From Mytilus galloprovincialis (taxonomy: Eukaryota; Mollusca; Bivalvia; Mytilida; Mytilidae), in the NCBI RefSeq assembly GCF_965363235.1, contig NC_134847.1:52018805-52082804 (forward strand): a stretch of 64,000 nucleotides of DNA, written 5' to 3'. The notes under the pieces are model-generated. The model ran no database searches. It was given only the letters and a program-made list of their open reading frames with translations, and was not told where the DNA came from. The position numbers were made by a program, and so were the translations under genes. Below are positions 35,901 through 50,500 of the stretch, one piece after another. Position 1 is the stretch's first letter. Every line of letters begins with the position of its first letter.

Positions 35901-38900
35901 AGTTGCAGTATATAAAGAATAACCATACATTGTCTCGAAATATCAATCTGTTATTTGTACTCGGCTTGAAACAGGTAGAAATGCTCGGCACAGCCTCGCT
36001 TTCTACCTGTTTCTAAGCCTTGTACAAATAACATTGATATTTCGAGACAATGTATGGTTATTCTATATATATCAAAAGTTGAGATGAACCATGGAAGATG
36101 TATATATATAAAGTCAGGACCATTAGGGTTTGATTGGATTTCCTTTAAATAAATGATGATGCCTGTTACTTCTGTTATTTATTTAGTTCAACAAGTTTTC
36201 AATATCTCATTTCCTTTAAATAAATGATGATGCCTGTTACTTCTGTTATTTTTTTAGTTCAACAAGTTTTCAATATCTTTTGTTAACTTTTATTCATTGA
36301 TGTTCACTTAGGTAACAATCTGAAGAAAGGCATGTTACCTAACAGTGACACATTATTCTGACACAGTGGGCCAACCAGTTTTGGTTGTTACTCCTAAATT
36401 TGGGTTTTCTACTTAATGAAGAAAGCTGTGCAAACCAATATCAAGTCTTGGTTTTGCACAGGGGTTCAAACCAATGACCTCCACACTCAAAGTGAGCAAG
36501 AACACTGAAATCCAGTAAAAGTATAAAAAAACCAAGGTGACATACTATAGATATGTAGATTATATAAAAACTCATTTCATATTCCAAAATCAAAGATTTT
36601 TATCCTTGAATAAAAATATTTAAATATTACCTGATTTTTTCATGACAACTATAGCTGTATAAATCAATTAAATCTCCCTTTTGCATTACAAAATTGTGAA
36701 AAAATAATCAAGTTTTTCCACACCATCCCTAACATTATTTATCTGCCTAATTCTGATTATAAAACTTTCCTTGTTTTATCAATTTCAGAGTTATTAATTC
36801 AAAAATATTTTAAATTGAGGAAATACTAGTGTGACTCATCACTTGATTGAAATAACTGAAAGTGAAGTAGTCATGTGTGTGATACATGTACTAAAGAGGA
36901 AGCGAGACTTTAAATTTCACAAGATAATGCCCTTCAGTCAAGAACACTAGATATTGGAATTGAAACTTTAATATTTTGTTAACTTTTGAATTGAAACTCA
37001 TATTTTTAATTATATTTTTCCTATGATAAATTAAATCACCACCAAAATAAACAAAAAATCTGTATTAACATGTTTCCATTTAAACAACAGTAAGTTATTG
37101 ATCAATGAAGGACCCTGTATGGATCAAGGATTGGAGTGAATCAAGAACCAGGGTAAATCAAGGATCGTAGTGGATCAAAGACTGGGCTGTATCAAGGACT
37201 GGGGTGGAAAAAGGACCAGGGCAGATCAAGGTTTTCAAAGAAACTTCTGAAAGAGGAGTAATTGTCTGCAATGGTAAGATTAGCACAGAGTGTAGCAAGA
37301 CAAACTTTTTTTGCAATTATTTTCCATAAAGGGTTATATTTTATATATAACGATATAAAAATAAATGGGGAATATGTCCATGGGACACAAATGATGCCCG
37401 GGCCTGCATATCATATAAAGCTATAAAGGGGCATAACTCTAGAACAATAAAAGTGATGCTACCCAAATTTGTACTTGATCTGAGTTATGTGGTTATAAGC
37501 ATTGTGTAACATAACATTTCGTTGAGGCAAACAAAAGTTGGAGAACATATGCAGGAGCGAAAAATTCAGCAATTTTTCCATTTGTAAAGGGACATAACTC
37601 TAGAAAGGTAAAAGTCACACTACCAAAATGTAAACTTGATCTGTATTTTGTGGTAATTAGCATTGTGTATAAGCTCATAATTATAACATTTAATTGAGGC
37701 AAACTAAAGTTAGAAAAGGGAAACAAAAGTTCAATCAATTTTTCCATTTGTAAAGGGCATAACTCTGGAATGGTTAAAGAAACACCACCAAAATTCAAAC
37801 CTGATCTTTATTATGTGGGAATAAGCATTGTTCATAAGTTTCATATTGGTATGGTTGAGGCATACTAAAGTTGCAGAACAGAATGAAAAAATTCACCAGT
37901 TTTCCCATTTGTATAGCGGCATAACTCTAGAACAGTAAAAGTCACACCACCAAAATTCAAGCTTGATCTGTATTTTGTGGTAATTAGCATTGTGTATAAG
38001 TTCCATAACATTTGATAGAGGCAAACTAAAGTTAGAGAACGGAAACGATAAATTCAGCCATTTTTCCATTTGTAAAGGGACATAATTCTAGAACAGTTAT
38101 TGTGACAACACCAACACTCTTACTTGATCTATTATTGTGGTAATGAGCATTGCATTTAAGATTCATAACATTTGGTTGTGGTAAACTAAAGTTAGAGAAT
38201 GGAAACCAACTTTGGGACATACGGGACGTACATACATACACTGACACACAAGAGTAAAACTTAATGCCCCCTTCATTATGGCAGGGGGCATAAAAAACAT
38301 ACCTTAATCTGTTAATGAAAGACTATACTGTGGATTCATTTATTTTCGTGGGTATCAGTTTTCGTGGATAGAGAAAAAAAGACGTTTCGTGGTATACGTA
38401 AATTCGTGGATCGCTGATTACAACAACAAAAATTAGATACGTAATTCGTGGATTTCTTTTTGATTTAGGAGATCATATAACCTCCTTGGTTTGATCAATA
38501 ATAAAACAAAACAAAAAAGAAGGAATTCATTGAAAAAGCTCGTTTGGTCATTCTAGGTTAAAGTGTTCATTGATAACTTCGATTACAGTAATGGACAGAG
38601 ACAACTAATTATTTGTTTGTTTTACAATTTATACATTCTTGGCTGAATTCTATAAGGCATTCAAAACTGTATGATTGAAAGCTCATTTCCCTAATCACGA
38701 TATAATAAACAGTGATATAAGTATAAAGTGTGAAAATAAATTTTCCTGTCATAATCAATATTACCTACGGGCAATATCCCTGTACTTAATCCTATTGATG
38801 TTTAATCACTGGTAAACCAAACTATGACACTTTAGCACATACTTACAACTTCTCGTCCAATCAAATTGCTTGAATTTGCCTTCTAATTTTCATAGTACAT

Positions 38901-41900
38901 ACTTTTCCCGTGTACTAAGTAACTACGCATGAATGACTACAAGGGTAAGATTTCATTGTATTGTAATCAAGATATTAGAACAAAAATTGCTACTGGCTAT
39001 TTTGAAATAAATGATGTGTTCAAAATTTAACTAAATAGTTTGTAATTAGTTTTCAAACAAATTTTTAACATCCTACTAGTCAATCTTTTGATCTAAATTT
39101 TGTTTTGACAATTAAAAAAGTTTCTTTCATTTAAATAAAGAGTAATAATAACCGAGACGTAATTAACAACTTGCAGTTATTTTCCATGAACAGTTTTAAT
39201 CAATTTTAAAAAGTAAATTATCACTGATATTAAGATATATTTATTATAGATTTAATTAAAATACTTGTATCTCCTTTCAATAAAAAAACCATGTGTTATG
39301 TTACAATGTTTATCGCTAGTCAACACTATACTTGAACTGCATAACATAACCGGAAATAAACATCCGACTCAATACACATTTCTCAGGATTATTCTTCGTT
39401 GAATTCTTAAATTCGTGGTTTGCTGGTACCCACGAAATACACGAAAATTGGTATACCACGAATAAAAATGAATCCACAGTAATATTAATTAAGCCTGCAT
39501 GATGAAGCCTTGAAATATCTTTTACTAAATTTTTTAAAGCCAGAAATGTAAAAATCCAACAATTTTATGTCATCTAGTCATCTACATTTCATAAATTAAA
39601 AGTATATATACTTCGTCTCAAATTCAGCCCAAAAATATTAGATCTGCAATTATTTTCCCCCAATGAAAATGAGACAAGGACACCTGACAAATACCACAGG
39701 TAAATTTCTTATATTAAGGCATCTGTCATAATACAAGATATGAATTATCCAGATTATCTAGCTTCTGAAACATAATGATTTTACAATTTGTGTAAGATGT
39801 ATATACAGATACTGCTTGATAAGCCTCAGATTAAATGTGGGTTATTTAACAAACTCAAATCTGAATCCATGTCAATGAAGTGTAAACATAATGAAGTTAG
39901 ATTGGGAATCTTTTTGGGGGAAAGTTGCTTTACTGCAAAACATGCAAATTAACCACACGTAATATTATTATAGCATCTGCAATGTGAACACAGACGTAAA
40001 AACTAAAGCCTTTTAACCATGAAATATTGGTCATTGCACTAGAACTTCATATTTTTGATCAGTCATTCTTCAGAAAATCATCCTGCACAATGCACATACC
40101 AAATTATATTGTTGTATGACGATAAACTTAAGAGAAACATGCAATTTTAGATAACAGACGTAGATACCAGAGTCCACAAAAAGATTTAGAGATTTAGAAT
40201 AGATTGTACCCTACAAGCCATTGCATATCTAGTCAAAGAATGTATGTTGACTATAACAACTGGATGATTGCCCAATTTTACAATTTTTATCCCCAAAAAT
40301 GCACCCATTGAGTCTTTTTTGATTTTTTAAAATTGCATCGCAAAATTATAACAGTTAATAAAGGCTGCATAGCAGTGAATTTCCTGATGTATGCATGCAG
40401 GGGTAGAATAATCAACTAAAACTACCAAAAAAAATGTAGAAAAATACAAATTTAACAATAAATGCATGTTTGTTTGTTACCTCATAAGGTATTGCAGATT
40501 TCTTTCCAATTTGGTAGATCATTTCACTGCTGAATTTATTTTGGTCAAAATTGGACCTAGCAGATATAAACTGTTATAACCCTAATATTACCACGTGAAA
40601 GCCTAGTCAATAAAATATCATCAATTGGAACAAGCTTGGAAATCACCTATCTCAATAGCATTAGCTATCTGCAAATTGGCTCTCTTGTATTTTATAGAGA
40701 GCACCTATCCAAATTCTGGACTTGAGACAGATTTTAATTGTATGGAGTTCCTAAGTTGGAGGGTCAACCATGAGGAGGGACTGAATTATTTGGGTAAATT
40801 GCATTACATTAAATTTAGACTGAAAATTAGCATACATACATAGCTAGTGATCAGAAGGCAAATAAAAGAAAAAATAAATGAGTTTATTGCCTGATCAGGA
40901 TAGAGTGCATTTTAAAAGAACCAAAACCAACAAAATAAATTACCAATATAACTATTTCAGTCCCCCCCTTCCCTGAAAAAAATGCCTTCGAAGCAACCTT
41001 TAGAAACATATCCTGTCATTTTTGTGACTTATTAGGATTAAAAAGGTTTTAAGAATAGAAAATAATCCAACAAGCAATATAATTTCAGAAAAAAGTAAAA
41101 GTAAGACATCAACAAATTCTGGTGTATAAATAAAGCTTATGTAGCACAAAAGAGAATAGATTGATACATGCCTTTTCATACTCTCGTTATTCAACCTAGA
41201 AAAAGGGATCAAAAGTTATCATCTTTTACTAAATTTTCAGTTTTAAAGATTTGTTAAACAGTGTTTGTTAACAGTGAATAATGTTAAAATTAAAGTAGAA
41301 ATTTTGAATCAATTTTAAATGTTCTCACCTTTTTCGTACTCTTGACCTTACTTTTAATGGGGCATGACTAAAACATGAATCTAAAATTATTTGTGTGAAA
41401 ACACTGAGGCCAGAATTATTTCCGCCTTTCTTTTCTAGAACCTGTTCAAATGTTTAAAAACTCATAATGGGTTCCACCAAATACTGTGTCTCTTCTGTAA
41501 TTGATGAAGTCGGTGTGAAAATGTAATGTTTACAGAATATCTTCTGTCCAAATTTCATAACAATACATTAAGGATGAAAAATTTAGGAAGAGTTGATAAC
41601 AAAAAATCTTTTCTTTCATAAATTTCACTGATTTTGCGTGCTTTCTATACAATTGTTCACAGATTTGAAAGAATTTAATCAGTATAAATTCATTTTTTTT
41701 TTAATTTTCAGTTCAACTCATCCAAAGTTGTGTGCATATTTGACCATAATCTGTGACATAGGCCAACTAGAATTTAAGTCCATTTATCAGTAAAATAAAA
41801 CAAACAAAAATAAATAATATCAAAATTTTGCCTAGGATTTACTGTCTTTGGTCACAAAAAAGCTTCTGTCCAAATTTCATATAATTCCATAAAGGTTTAA

Positions 41901-44900
41901 CAAAGAATTGATGTCTAAAAAAAACTTTAACCACAAACTAAATGTTGATGACACCTCCAACAACAGATTCCAGGATGTCTCGCTTTCACTAAAATGTCAC
42001 AGGCTATAAGACAAAAGGACATTTGTTTTGTGTAAACTTTATAAACTTGAGGGTTGCACATGTATAGGGATATAACTGATGCTATTGCAATAATATTAAG
42101 AAAATAAAATCTCAAAATTACATTTGAAACAAAGTTAACATTTTCACCAGAATGCAAGATACCTCCATACCTCAGTCCTTTACATAATGTAAATATATGC
42201 AACAGACAGACAATTAGACATCATTGAGATGGGAGCCATCTCTGTGGGCAACAACCTTGAATAACAAATTGTATCTTAACTATAGAAAATAGGGTTGTCA
42301 ACTGAAATCATTGTTTTTTACCTTGACCTTTGAAGTTGTATATACATTATGACACACACTTTGGTGTTGGTTAATATACATGTCAAGTATAAAGTATGAC
42401 ATTATAAAGGTTCTCAAGATGTAGAGCAAACAAGATCTTAACCATAGGACATGGGGTTGTTAACTGAAACCAAAGTTTTTGACCTTGACCTTTGAAGTTG
42501 TACCGGTACATACATTATGACACAAACTCTGGCGTTGGTTAATATATATGTCAAGTATTGAGTATGAAATTATGACGGTGCTCTAGATATAGAGCAGACA
42601 CAATTTGTTAAGGACGAACAGACTGATTACTATAGGTCACCCACAATTCAACAGGGCCCTATAAATTAATTGCAATCACCTCGATCTGGCTTTAGCAGCC
42701 AGTTAATCTTAAGAATAGATTGTGTTCACCTAAAAATTGAATTATATTGTTGTCTATAGGAAAATTGGTGCATTTGCTTGTATAATGACTATTGGAGTAA
42801 AGTATTTACCTGTACCTTTCTGGTGGTGGTTGCAAAGGTTCAAATTCTCCAGATGGTTGTCGTCCTCTAAAACTGGGCAGATACTCTTTTACACGTCTAA
42901 AATGTATTCATATGTATAAGTAAAAAAACATTTATGTGAGTAAAGAATTCGCACATATTCCATGTTTAACCATTGTAACAACAATAAGTGGCATAAGAAA
43001 TTATTGCGAGGTGTTTATCATTGCCAAAAATGTGACAGAGTTGTAAACGCAATAATTTAAACTTCCATTTTAAAATGTTTTCAATGAATTCTCAAAATCG
43101 TAAAAATTTAAATCGCATTTTAAAATGGCAAAATTGAAAAAATAAATGTCTGAATTTACAGTATAAGGAAATATCAGTAAACTTTTAATGAAAAGATATT
43201 CCTATACTGCTTTAATCAAATGTAATACAATGCCGGAGCCTGCTGTTCAGTGTTTGTCATTTGTTAGTGTTGTTTCTCGATTCTTGTTTTTTTTATATAA
43301 ATTAGACCACTGATTTTCCTGTTTTTATTGTTTTACACTAGTCATTTTGGGGCCAATTATAGCTTGCTGTTCAGTGTGAACCAAGGCTCTGTGTTAAAGG
43401 CTGTACTTTGACCTATCATTGTTAACTTAATATACATTGTGAGTTGAATTGAGAGTGGTTACATTGGCACTCATACCACACACTCTTAGTTGTATACACA
43501 AACTATGAGCACCAACACAATTTTCTGCACTATACACACTGCCACTCAATTTTACTATTTTTTTAAAATGTAAGTGATAGCAAAATTTTAATTGGAAAAG
43601 TTAATTTTAATCACTGATCAGTTTACCAAAAGATAAATCATATAAATTAGATAACAATCATCTCCCTTAATAAATATAAATACTGTAAATTCAGAAATTA
43701 TTCACAGGTTTTTATAAAGTGATACCAAACACCTTGACTAAAATTATTATCTTGCTCGTTTATTTTTCATAAATTTATACAAAATAATTATTATAATAAT
43801 TTGACAAAAATATAATAAATATTACAAAATTTGAACGATCATTGATAAGCTTTATATTTCCTCAACAACAAAACATCATCATTTAAATGTTCAGCTGATT
43901 ATTACAGAGTTATCTCCCTGTAAAGTTATGTACCACCTTAAAATTATGAGAATAATACTACTGGGTAAGTTTTGCAATCATAAGAACTTACATTCTGATA
44001 CCCTGATACATATATATATATATTTATACAGATTTTCCTGAAATTGCCTTCATTAATCTCACAATTTTGTTCATTCTTCAAATATGCATCGGAACTAAAC
44101 ACATTTACTTCTAAAAAAACAGTTGTTGGCATGACACGGGTTATGTTCTTCTCATATATTTTATGATAGTATGATACTAAACCCCTAACGGGAGGGATTG
44201 TACCTGATATTCATATGATGAAGACATAATCTTTCAATCAGTTTAATTGAGGTCTGGAGCTGGCATGTCAGTTAACTGCTAGTAGTCTGTTGTTATTTAT
44301 GTATTATTGTCATTTTATTTATTTTCTTTTGTTACATCTTTTGACATCAGACTCGGACTTCTCTTGAACTGAATTTTAATGTGCGTATTGTTATTCTTTT
44401 ACTTTTCTACATTGGCTAGAGGTATAGGGGGAGGGTTGAGATCTCATAAACATGTTTAACCCCGCCGCAATTTTGCGCCTGTCCCAAGTCAGGAGCCTCT
44501 GGCCTTTGTTAGTCTTGTATGATTTTAAATTTTAGTTTCTTGTGTATAATTCGGAGTTTAGTATGACGTCCATTATCACTGTACTATTATGCATATTTTA
44601 GGGGCCAGCTGAAGGACACCTACGGGTGCGGGAATTCTCGCTACATTGAAGACCCATTGGTTGCCTTCGGCTGTTGTTTGCTCTATGGTCGGGTGGTTGT
44701 CGCTTTGACATATTCACCATTTCCTTTCTCAATTTTATACAATAATTTCTAAATATAAAGTATTCTAATTAACTTAATTACTTATCAAGGCGAGGTATAA
44801 GGATTTTCATATTATGGAATCTGAATGGGGGAAAAAACTATCCAAATTGGATAAATTTGTAAGAGTCCTTATATGTATTACTGAAAATTAAGGAATTATT

Positions 44901-46833
44901 GCATGCATTTATTACTGCAATTTTTTTCATTTTAGACTAAAATGCGATTTTATTTTTTGCGATATTGAATATCCTGTTTAGTTCAAATAAAAAAATTGAA
45001 TGCATGTTTAAATTGTTGCGATTATCAATGATTATAACCTGGTAGCATTTTCGCAACAAAAAAAAATATCGCAAATATTTCTTATTTTACAGAGATATAA
45101 TTTGTAGATCTCTATATAGCTATGACTTATGTTGGCATGCTTCAACTTCCATTCTTATACTTACTCCCAATTACGATGGACCATGAAGCCAATAATTCCA
45201 ATAACAGCTATTAACAGTAGTACACAGATTATTATACCGGCTATTTCTCCACCTGTCAGAGGATCGTCTGTAAAACAAACAAGCACAAATTAACTTCAAC
45301 GGGTTACAGAGAGAAATGTCAAAATGATGTCAAATATCTTTTTGAAATATTACTAATAGTAAAAGTAAAACTGAATCAATTTAAAGATAAATGCCTTATA
45401 AAAAGTTTCCTGGACATTCACCCCTAATCCTTCTTTTAAAATTTAGGAATGTTCAACAATAGTTATTGCACTCAAGCAACTTATCCCTTCCCAAATTAAG
45501 GATAATCAATTCAGATTTGCAACGGCTAAACTCCTTTAAATTTTAAATTATACATAAAAAAATACATTTAAATTTCAAAATAAAAATAATTGATAACAAG
45601 CCAAAATCAAAATTTTGAAAAAGACCTTAATTTCTTTTTTATGAACCAACATAACCAAGGAATGTTATAATTTACAAGTTACAAATACATTTCACTTATA
45701 GCAAATACAGAAGGGAAAAAACTCTATACTGTTTCAGTCAAATTAAACAAAACATCCTGAGGATATAACGAACATTTCAGAAAAATACATGTGTCGGTTT
45801 CCTCTACGGTTGCTAAATATTGGGTTAAGGGTTGTCTAAACAGTTTCTTCATGAAAAATTTGTTGAAAATTGGAAAGCACAAATATTTAACTCATTTAAG
45901 TGTATCAATTATAGAAATTATAAGACTGAATTTGGTTTTGAGAAATATCTTTCTGTTCTCCCACCTGATTTGATATATAATATTATTAAATTTAAAGATG
46001 TGGAAGTCACAAGTTGCCAACTGATCACAAATTCTTTCAGATCTATCAATATAAAAAAATCTACTAGTTCAAATTTCAAAGTTTCAAAAGGGTATAAACT
46101 GTTAGATATCATACACCAAATATCAAAGAGACATCTTGCAAAACAACCAAAAAGCAAAGGGAAAAAAATTAAGCTAAAGTAGAAAAAAAATACATATCAG
46201 AACAAAAGAATAGGTCTTTCCATGGAAAAGTTGAAAGACCTAAAACAATTATATTCTTGTGTCAATTTCCCACAGTAAACTTAATATTATAAACAGAAAA
46301 AAGTCTCTGTCAGTACAGTGACCATTAGTTGCTATTATTATTCATTCTCTTAGGAAGTTAGGCAGTCATACCACATCTCCTTATCTTTTGACTTTTGTAT
46401 TGTTTATTTATAATATTTGTTTGTTTGTACTTTTTTTGTTTATAAATGCAAAATATTAAGCATCATTACTCACAACATTCAAAAGTTTTCACAATTTGAG
46501 TCACAGCCACACTTTCTACATTACCACTTCCAGATCTCACTGAAGATATCTTTAAAAGAAATAATGTGTATCAACTTAAACATAAAATAAATTGCTTCGC
46601 TTAGTGCAGCTGGATACGACTGCAGAGGTCCAATCCTGAACAGTTGGGGCAAAAATAGACACAATTTTGGGCTTGATACAAGTCTGAATTTGGATTGTAA
46701 TTTAATATTTAAGACATAATAGGTTTCTGACATAGAATAACTGTAGTCAAAAACTGAGAATTGTTTATGATTTGAATTTTTATTCAATTTTTTGCTTTTG
46801 TGCAATACACTATGCTGTTGCACATTGACCCCC

Positions 46834-46872
<39 letters not shown>

Positions 46873-47489
46873 AAGTCTTTTACAGCCCGTTTTTTTTTTA
46901 TTTGTCAGCTATCTTACCCAACAACTTTTATATATCGTATGGGATCATAATAAAATTCATTTTACTGTATAATGAGTTGAATCATGATTCCATACAATAT
47001 ATAAAAATTGTTGAGTAAGATTGCTGACAAATAAAAAATACATTGTGTATGAAGTAATAATATAACATCTACACCACTTAAAAACTTGTGTCTTATGTCT
47101 ATCTCTAGATTGCCTTCTTAGACAAGGTAACACTATGACTATTGAAGTTATATTTTAATATAGCGGATGTGGTCGAGTGGTCTATAGCGCTGGACATGAG
47201 GCTAAATGATTGGTGCTGTAGTGTATTAAAGGTGTGATTTCAAATCCCGCTGAGGGACGGGCAAAAATTTGTCAGCAGAAAATCTAGCTCTAACACTGTT
47301 GGGTGTAATTTTCAGACTTATATATATGTTTCAATATACTTCTTCACTTTTTTGGTCTTTTGGAAAATGTTGTTTGTGCTGTATTTAGACCCTTCTACAA
47401 CGAAATTTGTTTTACATGCACACGTATAAAAATTGCGGTTTTTATCCAACTTAATCATAGGTTTGAACGTAGTTTTCAATTTAGACTCG

Positions 47490-47520
<31 letters not shown>

Positions 47521-50500
47521 GTAGTTTTCAATTAAGACTTGTATATATATATGATTTGGTGTCACGATATCACAGTAGCATAGGTTCGAATCCCGGAGAG
47601 GGAAGAACAAAAAATTTGCGAAAGCAAATTTACAGATCTAACATTGTTGGGTTGATGTTTAGACAAGTTGTATATACATAATGTACACAGCCATGTATCA
47701 CCATCATTGATGGCGATCCGATGGATAAATCTGTTGTAGAGTTGTCACTGACTCAGACGTACTTATAAATATAATTATTTTCTGTGACTGTATCTTACAT
47801 TAATTTGTAGGATTCTTTACTATAGATAATTGAGCTGATCTGTAACAATAACATCTCCATGCCTTATATATCATGTACTGTAGTACGCCGCTAGATTAAA
47901 ACTGACGAGGAAAGGTAACACTGGGCCACTGAAAGCTTTATTTTTGTAGAGCCCAGGTGGTCGTGTGGTCTAGCGAGACGGCTGCAGTGCAGGCGATTTG
48001 GTGTCAAGATATCACAGTAGCATGGGTTCGAATCCCGGTGAGGGAAGAACAAAAAATTTGCGAAAGCAAATTTACAGATCTAACATTGTTGGGTTGATGT
48101 TTAGACGAGTTGTATATATATATATATGTGTGTGTTGATACATTTGGTTTCATCATTTATCCTTTCTTTTCATATTTCTTCTTTAATTTGGTTAACTATT
48201 TTTACCTTAATGTTGATATCCCTCTCTTTTTCCAATGTATATGTTTTGGAGAACCGTGTTTTCTTTGGATTGTATGGTTCAGACTTCTTGACTTTGTAAT
48301 ACTGGAACAAAATATATATTTATCTATGATTCAATTATTTATCATTAAATAAAACCTTAAGCCTCGGTCACACCTTAACTTAGCTTATATGTATTAGAAT
48401 GTTATGATCAGTGTACTAATTTTTGTGTTTATTAAAAGTTAAAGTGATCAACCTTAGAAGATATGATATCAAGTCAGTACCATCAGGTTTTGATTGCATT
48501 TCATTTAATCTTTAACAAACATCTGCAAAAAATAGCAGTTTGGTTCAAAACCCAGTATTACGATCCAGTTTATCAACCAGAAATCTCTTTTCTGTTGTGT
48601 TTTTAGAATCTTTGATTTTGACCCAGGAGTTGAGGCCATTCAAAATAAAGTATTGGATTCTCAGACAATCCTTTCTAAAATTAATATTGATGAAGGAGAC
48701 AGGGTATTAAAATTTAATCATTCTTATTTTGTTGATATTGACCAGCATCTTTCAAAAGTCTATATGTTTTCATGTGAAAGAATAGGATACCAAAGGGGGA
48801 TTAAACTTGAGGCTAGCAATGTGTATGGATAAGCTGATATGCAGATTTTTTAAAGTTATTTCAAAGTCTCGTTATGTGCTGTGAGTGAATTTATTCTCTG
48901 TTTAATAAGTTAGTTAAAGTGTTATAAGCCTAGGCAGTTGTACAAACATTATAACACACCCTCTAGTGTTGGTAATATACATGTCAAGTTTTATCTTTGA
49001 AATCACAACGGTTCCCCTAGATATGGACAGCTGTATGCTTGATATGTACCATAATTAAGGACATGGGGTTGTCAAATGAAAACAAAGTTTTTGACCTTGA
49101 CAATTGACCTAGGAAGTTGTTCATACATTTGACACACACCCTGGTGTTGGTTAATATACATGTCAAGTATAAACTTTGAAATAACAGTTCTGGAGATATC
49201 AAGTGGACACGATCTTTACCATATAATGACATGTGGTTGTCAATTGAAACCAAAGTTTTTTACCTTGAACTTTGACCTAGGAATTTGTAAAAACATTATG
49301 ACACAGCCTCCAATGTTGGTTTAATAATATACATGTCAAGTTAAAAGTATGAAATTACAAGAGTCTCATGAGAGCCTGATATCGCTCATCTGTCTGTAAT
49401 TCGCCGTTTCAGAATATAATGCATTCTTGGTAATATATTGAAATGCATACACCAAAATGTTGTGATTGGTTAAAAACGTTCTAAACAATTGAAATTCAAC
49501 CAATGACTTAACATAATTTTCATTTTGGTGTACGAACAATGAGATTACCCATAGTCCTCTAGTTTCTGAAAAGGCAAATTAGTTGCAGGCATTTGAAATA
49601 TTTGTAGATCTTATTTTGCTGAACAATTTGGTTATTTTCACTTTGTCTCTTTCTATAATTATATTCAAGATAATAAATAACCCAAAACTGTAAAATTTCC
49701 TATAAATCAACTATTTTTGGACAGTTATCCAACAACAAGTTGTCTGATGATAACTAAACAGCATGCAGGTAGATCTTAAACCTGTTTCTGAGATGAAAAA
49801 CTTTATTTGATTCCTCTGTTTTACTTTTAGAAATTGCCATCATGTTTTCAAATGATTACATATCTGAATACAATCTATAAACAAGATACCCTAAGGAACA
49901 TTCAATTAAAGCTTAAAAGTATTTGGCAAAGTAGTTCAACTTGGTTTTGATCATGTATAAAAAAGAAAATGTGGTATGATTGCCAATGAAACAACTCTCC
50001 ACAAGAGACTAAAATGACATAGAAATTAACAACTGTAGGTAACCGCACAGCCTTCAACAATGAGCAAAGCCTATACCACATAGTCAGCTATAAAAAGACA
50101 TGTAGTAGGTTCAGAAAAGATTTTTGTAAAAGTTGACAAAAACTACGGACGCCAAGTGATGAGAAAAGCTCACTTGAACCTTTGGGTCAGGTGAGCTAAT
50201 AATTACAATATCAAAGTAAACACAACATGGTTTCAATATGGAGAAAATTTATAAGTAGTCTGCAAACATTTAATAAAAAAATAATTTCTGAACAACACAA
50301 ATATAATGCACAACCAAGAATATGTGTGTTGCCTTTCTTAAAGTATACAATTTGTCACATTCTGATAGTATTTTGTTAGTACCGGGTACCTTGTTATTTC
50401 ATTAGTGAGGTATATGCAATATAAAACTCACCTTATTTGGCTGAAAGTCAGAATAAATGTATGTTCTTAATAAAATAAGTTGCATGGAGTGTTCTCTCAT

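Larger units (their letters stand above)
49366..50197 (+). mobile_element. Helitron-like element with nested MITE and SINE
   Basis: The end AAAGCTCACTTGAACCTTTG, GGTCAGGTGAGC plus CTAA repeats the hairpin-CTRR end of the 24.4-26.2 kb element. 49595-49700 matches its unit (TTTGTAGATCTTATTTTGCT, CAAGATAATAA). It has a single unit here. A 182-bp MITE (49399-49580) and an inverted SINE (49965-50110) sit inside. Confidence 0.68.

Noticed and set aside
37493..38247. Two minus-strand frames (101 and 71 codons)
   Set aside because: Generated by the 161-bp tandem repeat.
46800..47018. Proline-rich frame
   Set aside because: It is a translation of the poly-C run.
47161..48125. Functional tRNA genes (Ser/Leu-like)
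   Set aside because: A and B boxes are present, but stems are imperfect and copies continue into a common non-tRNA body, as in SINEs.
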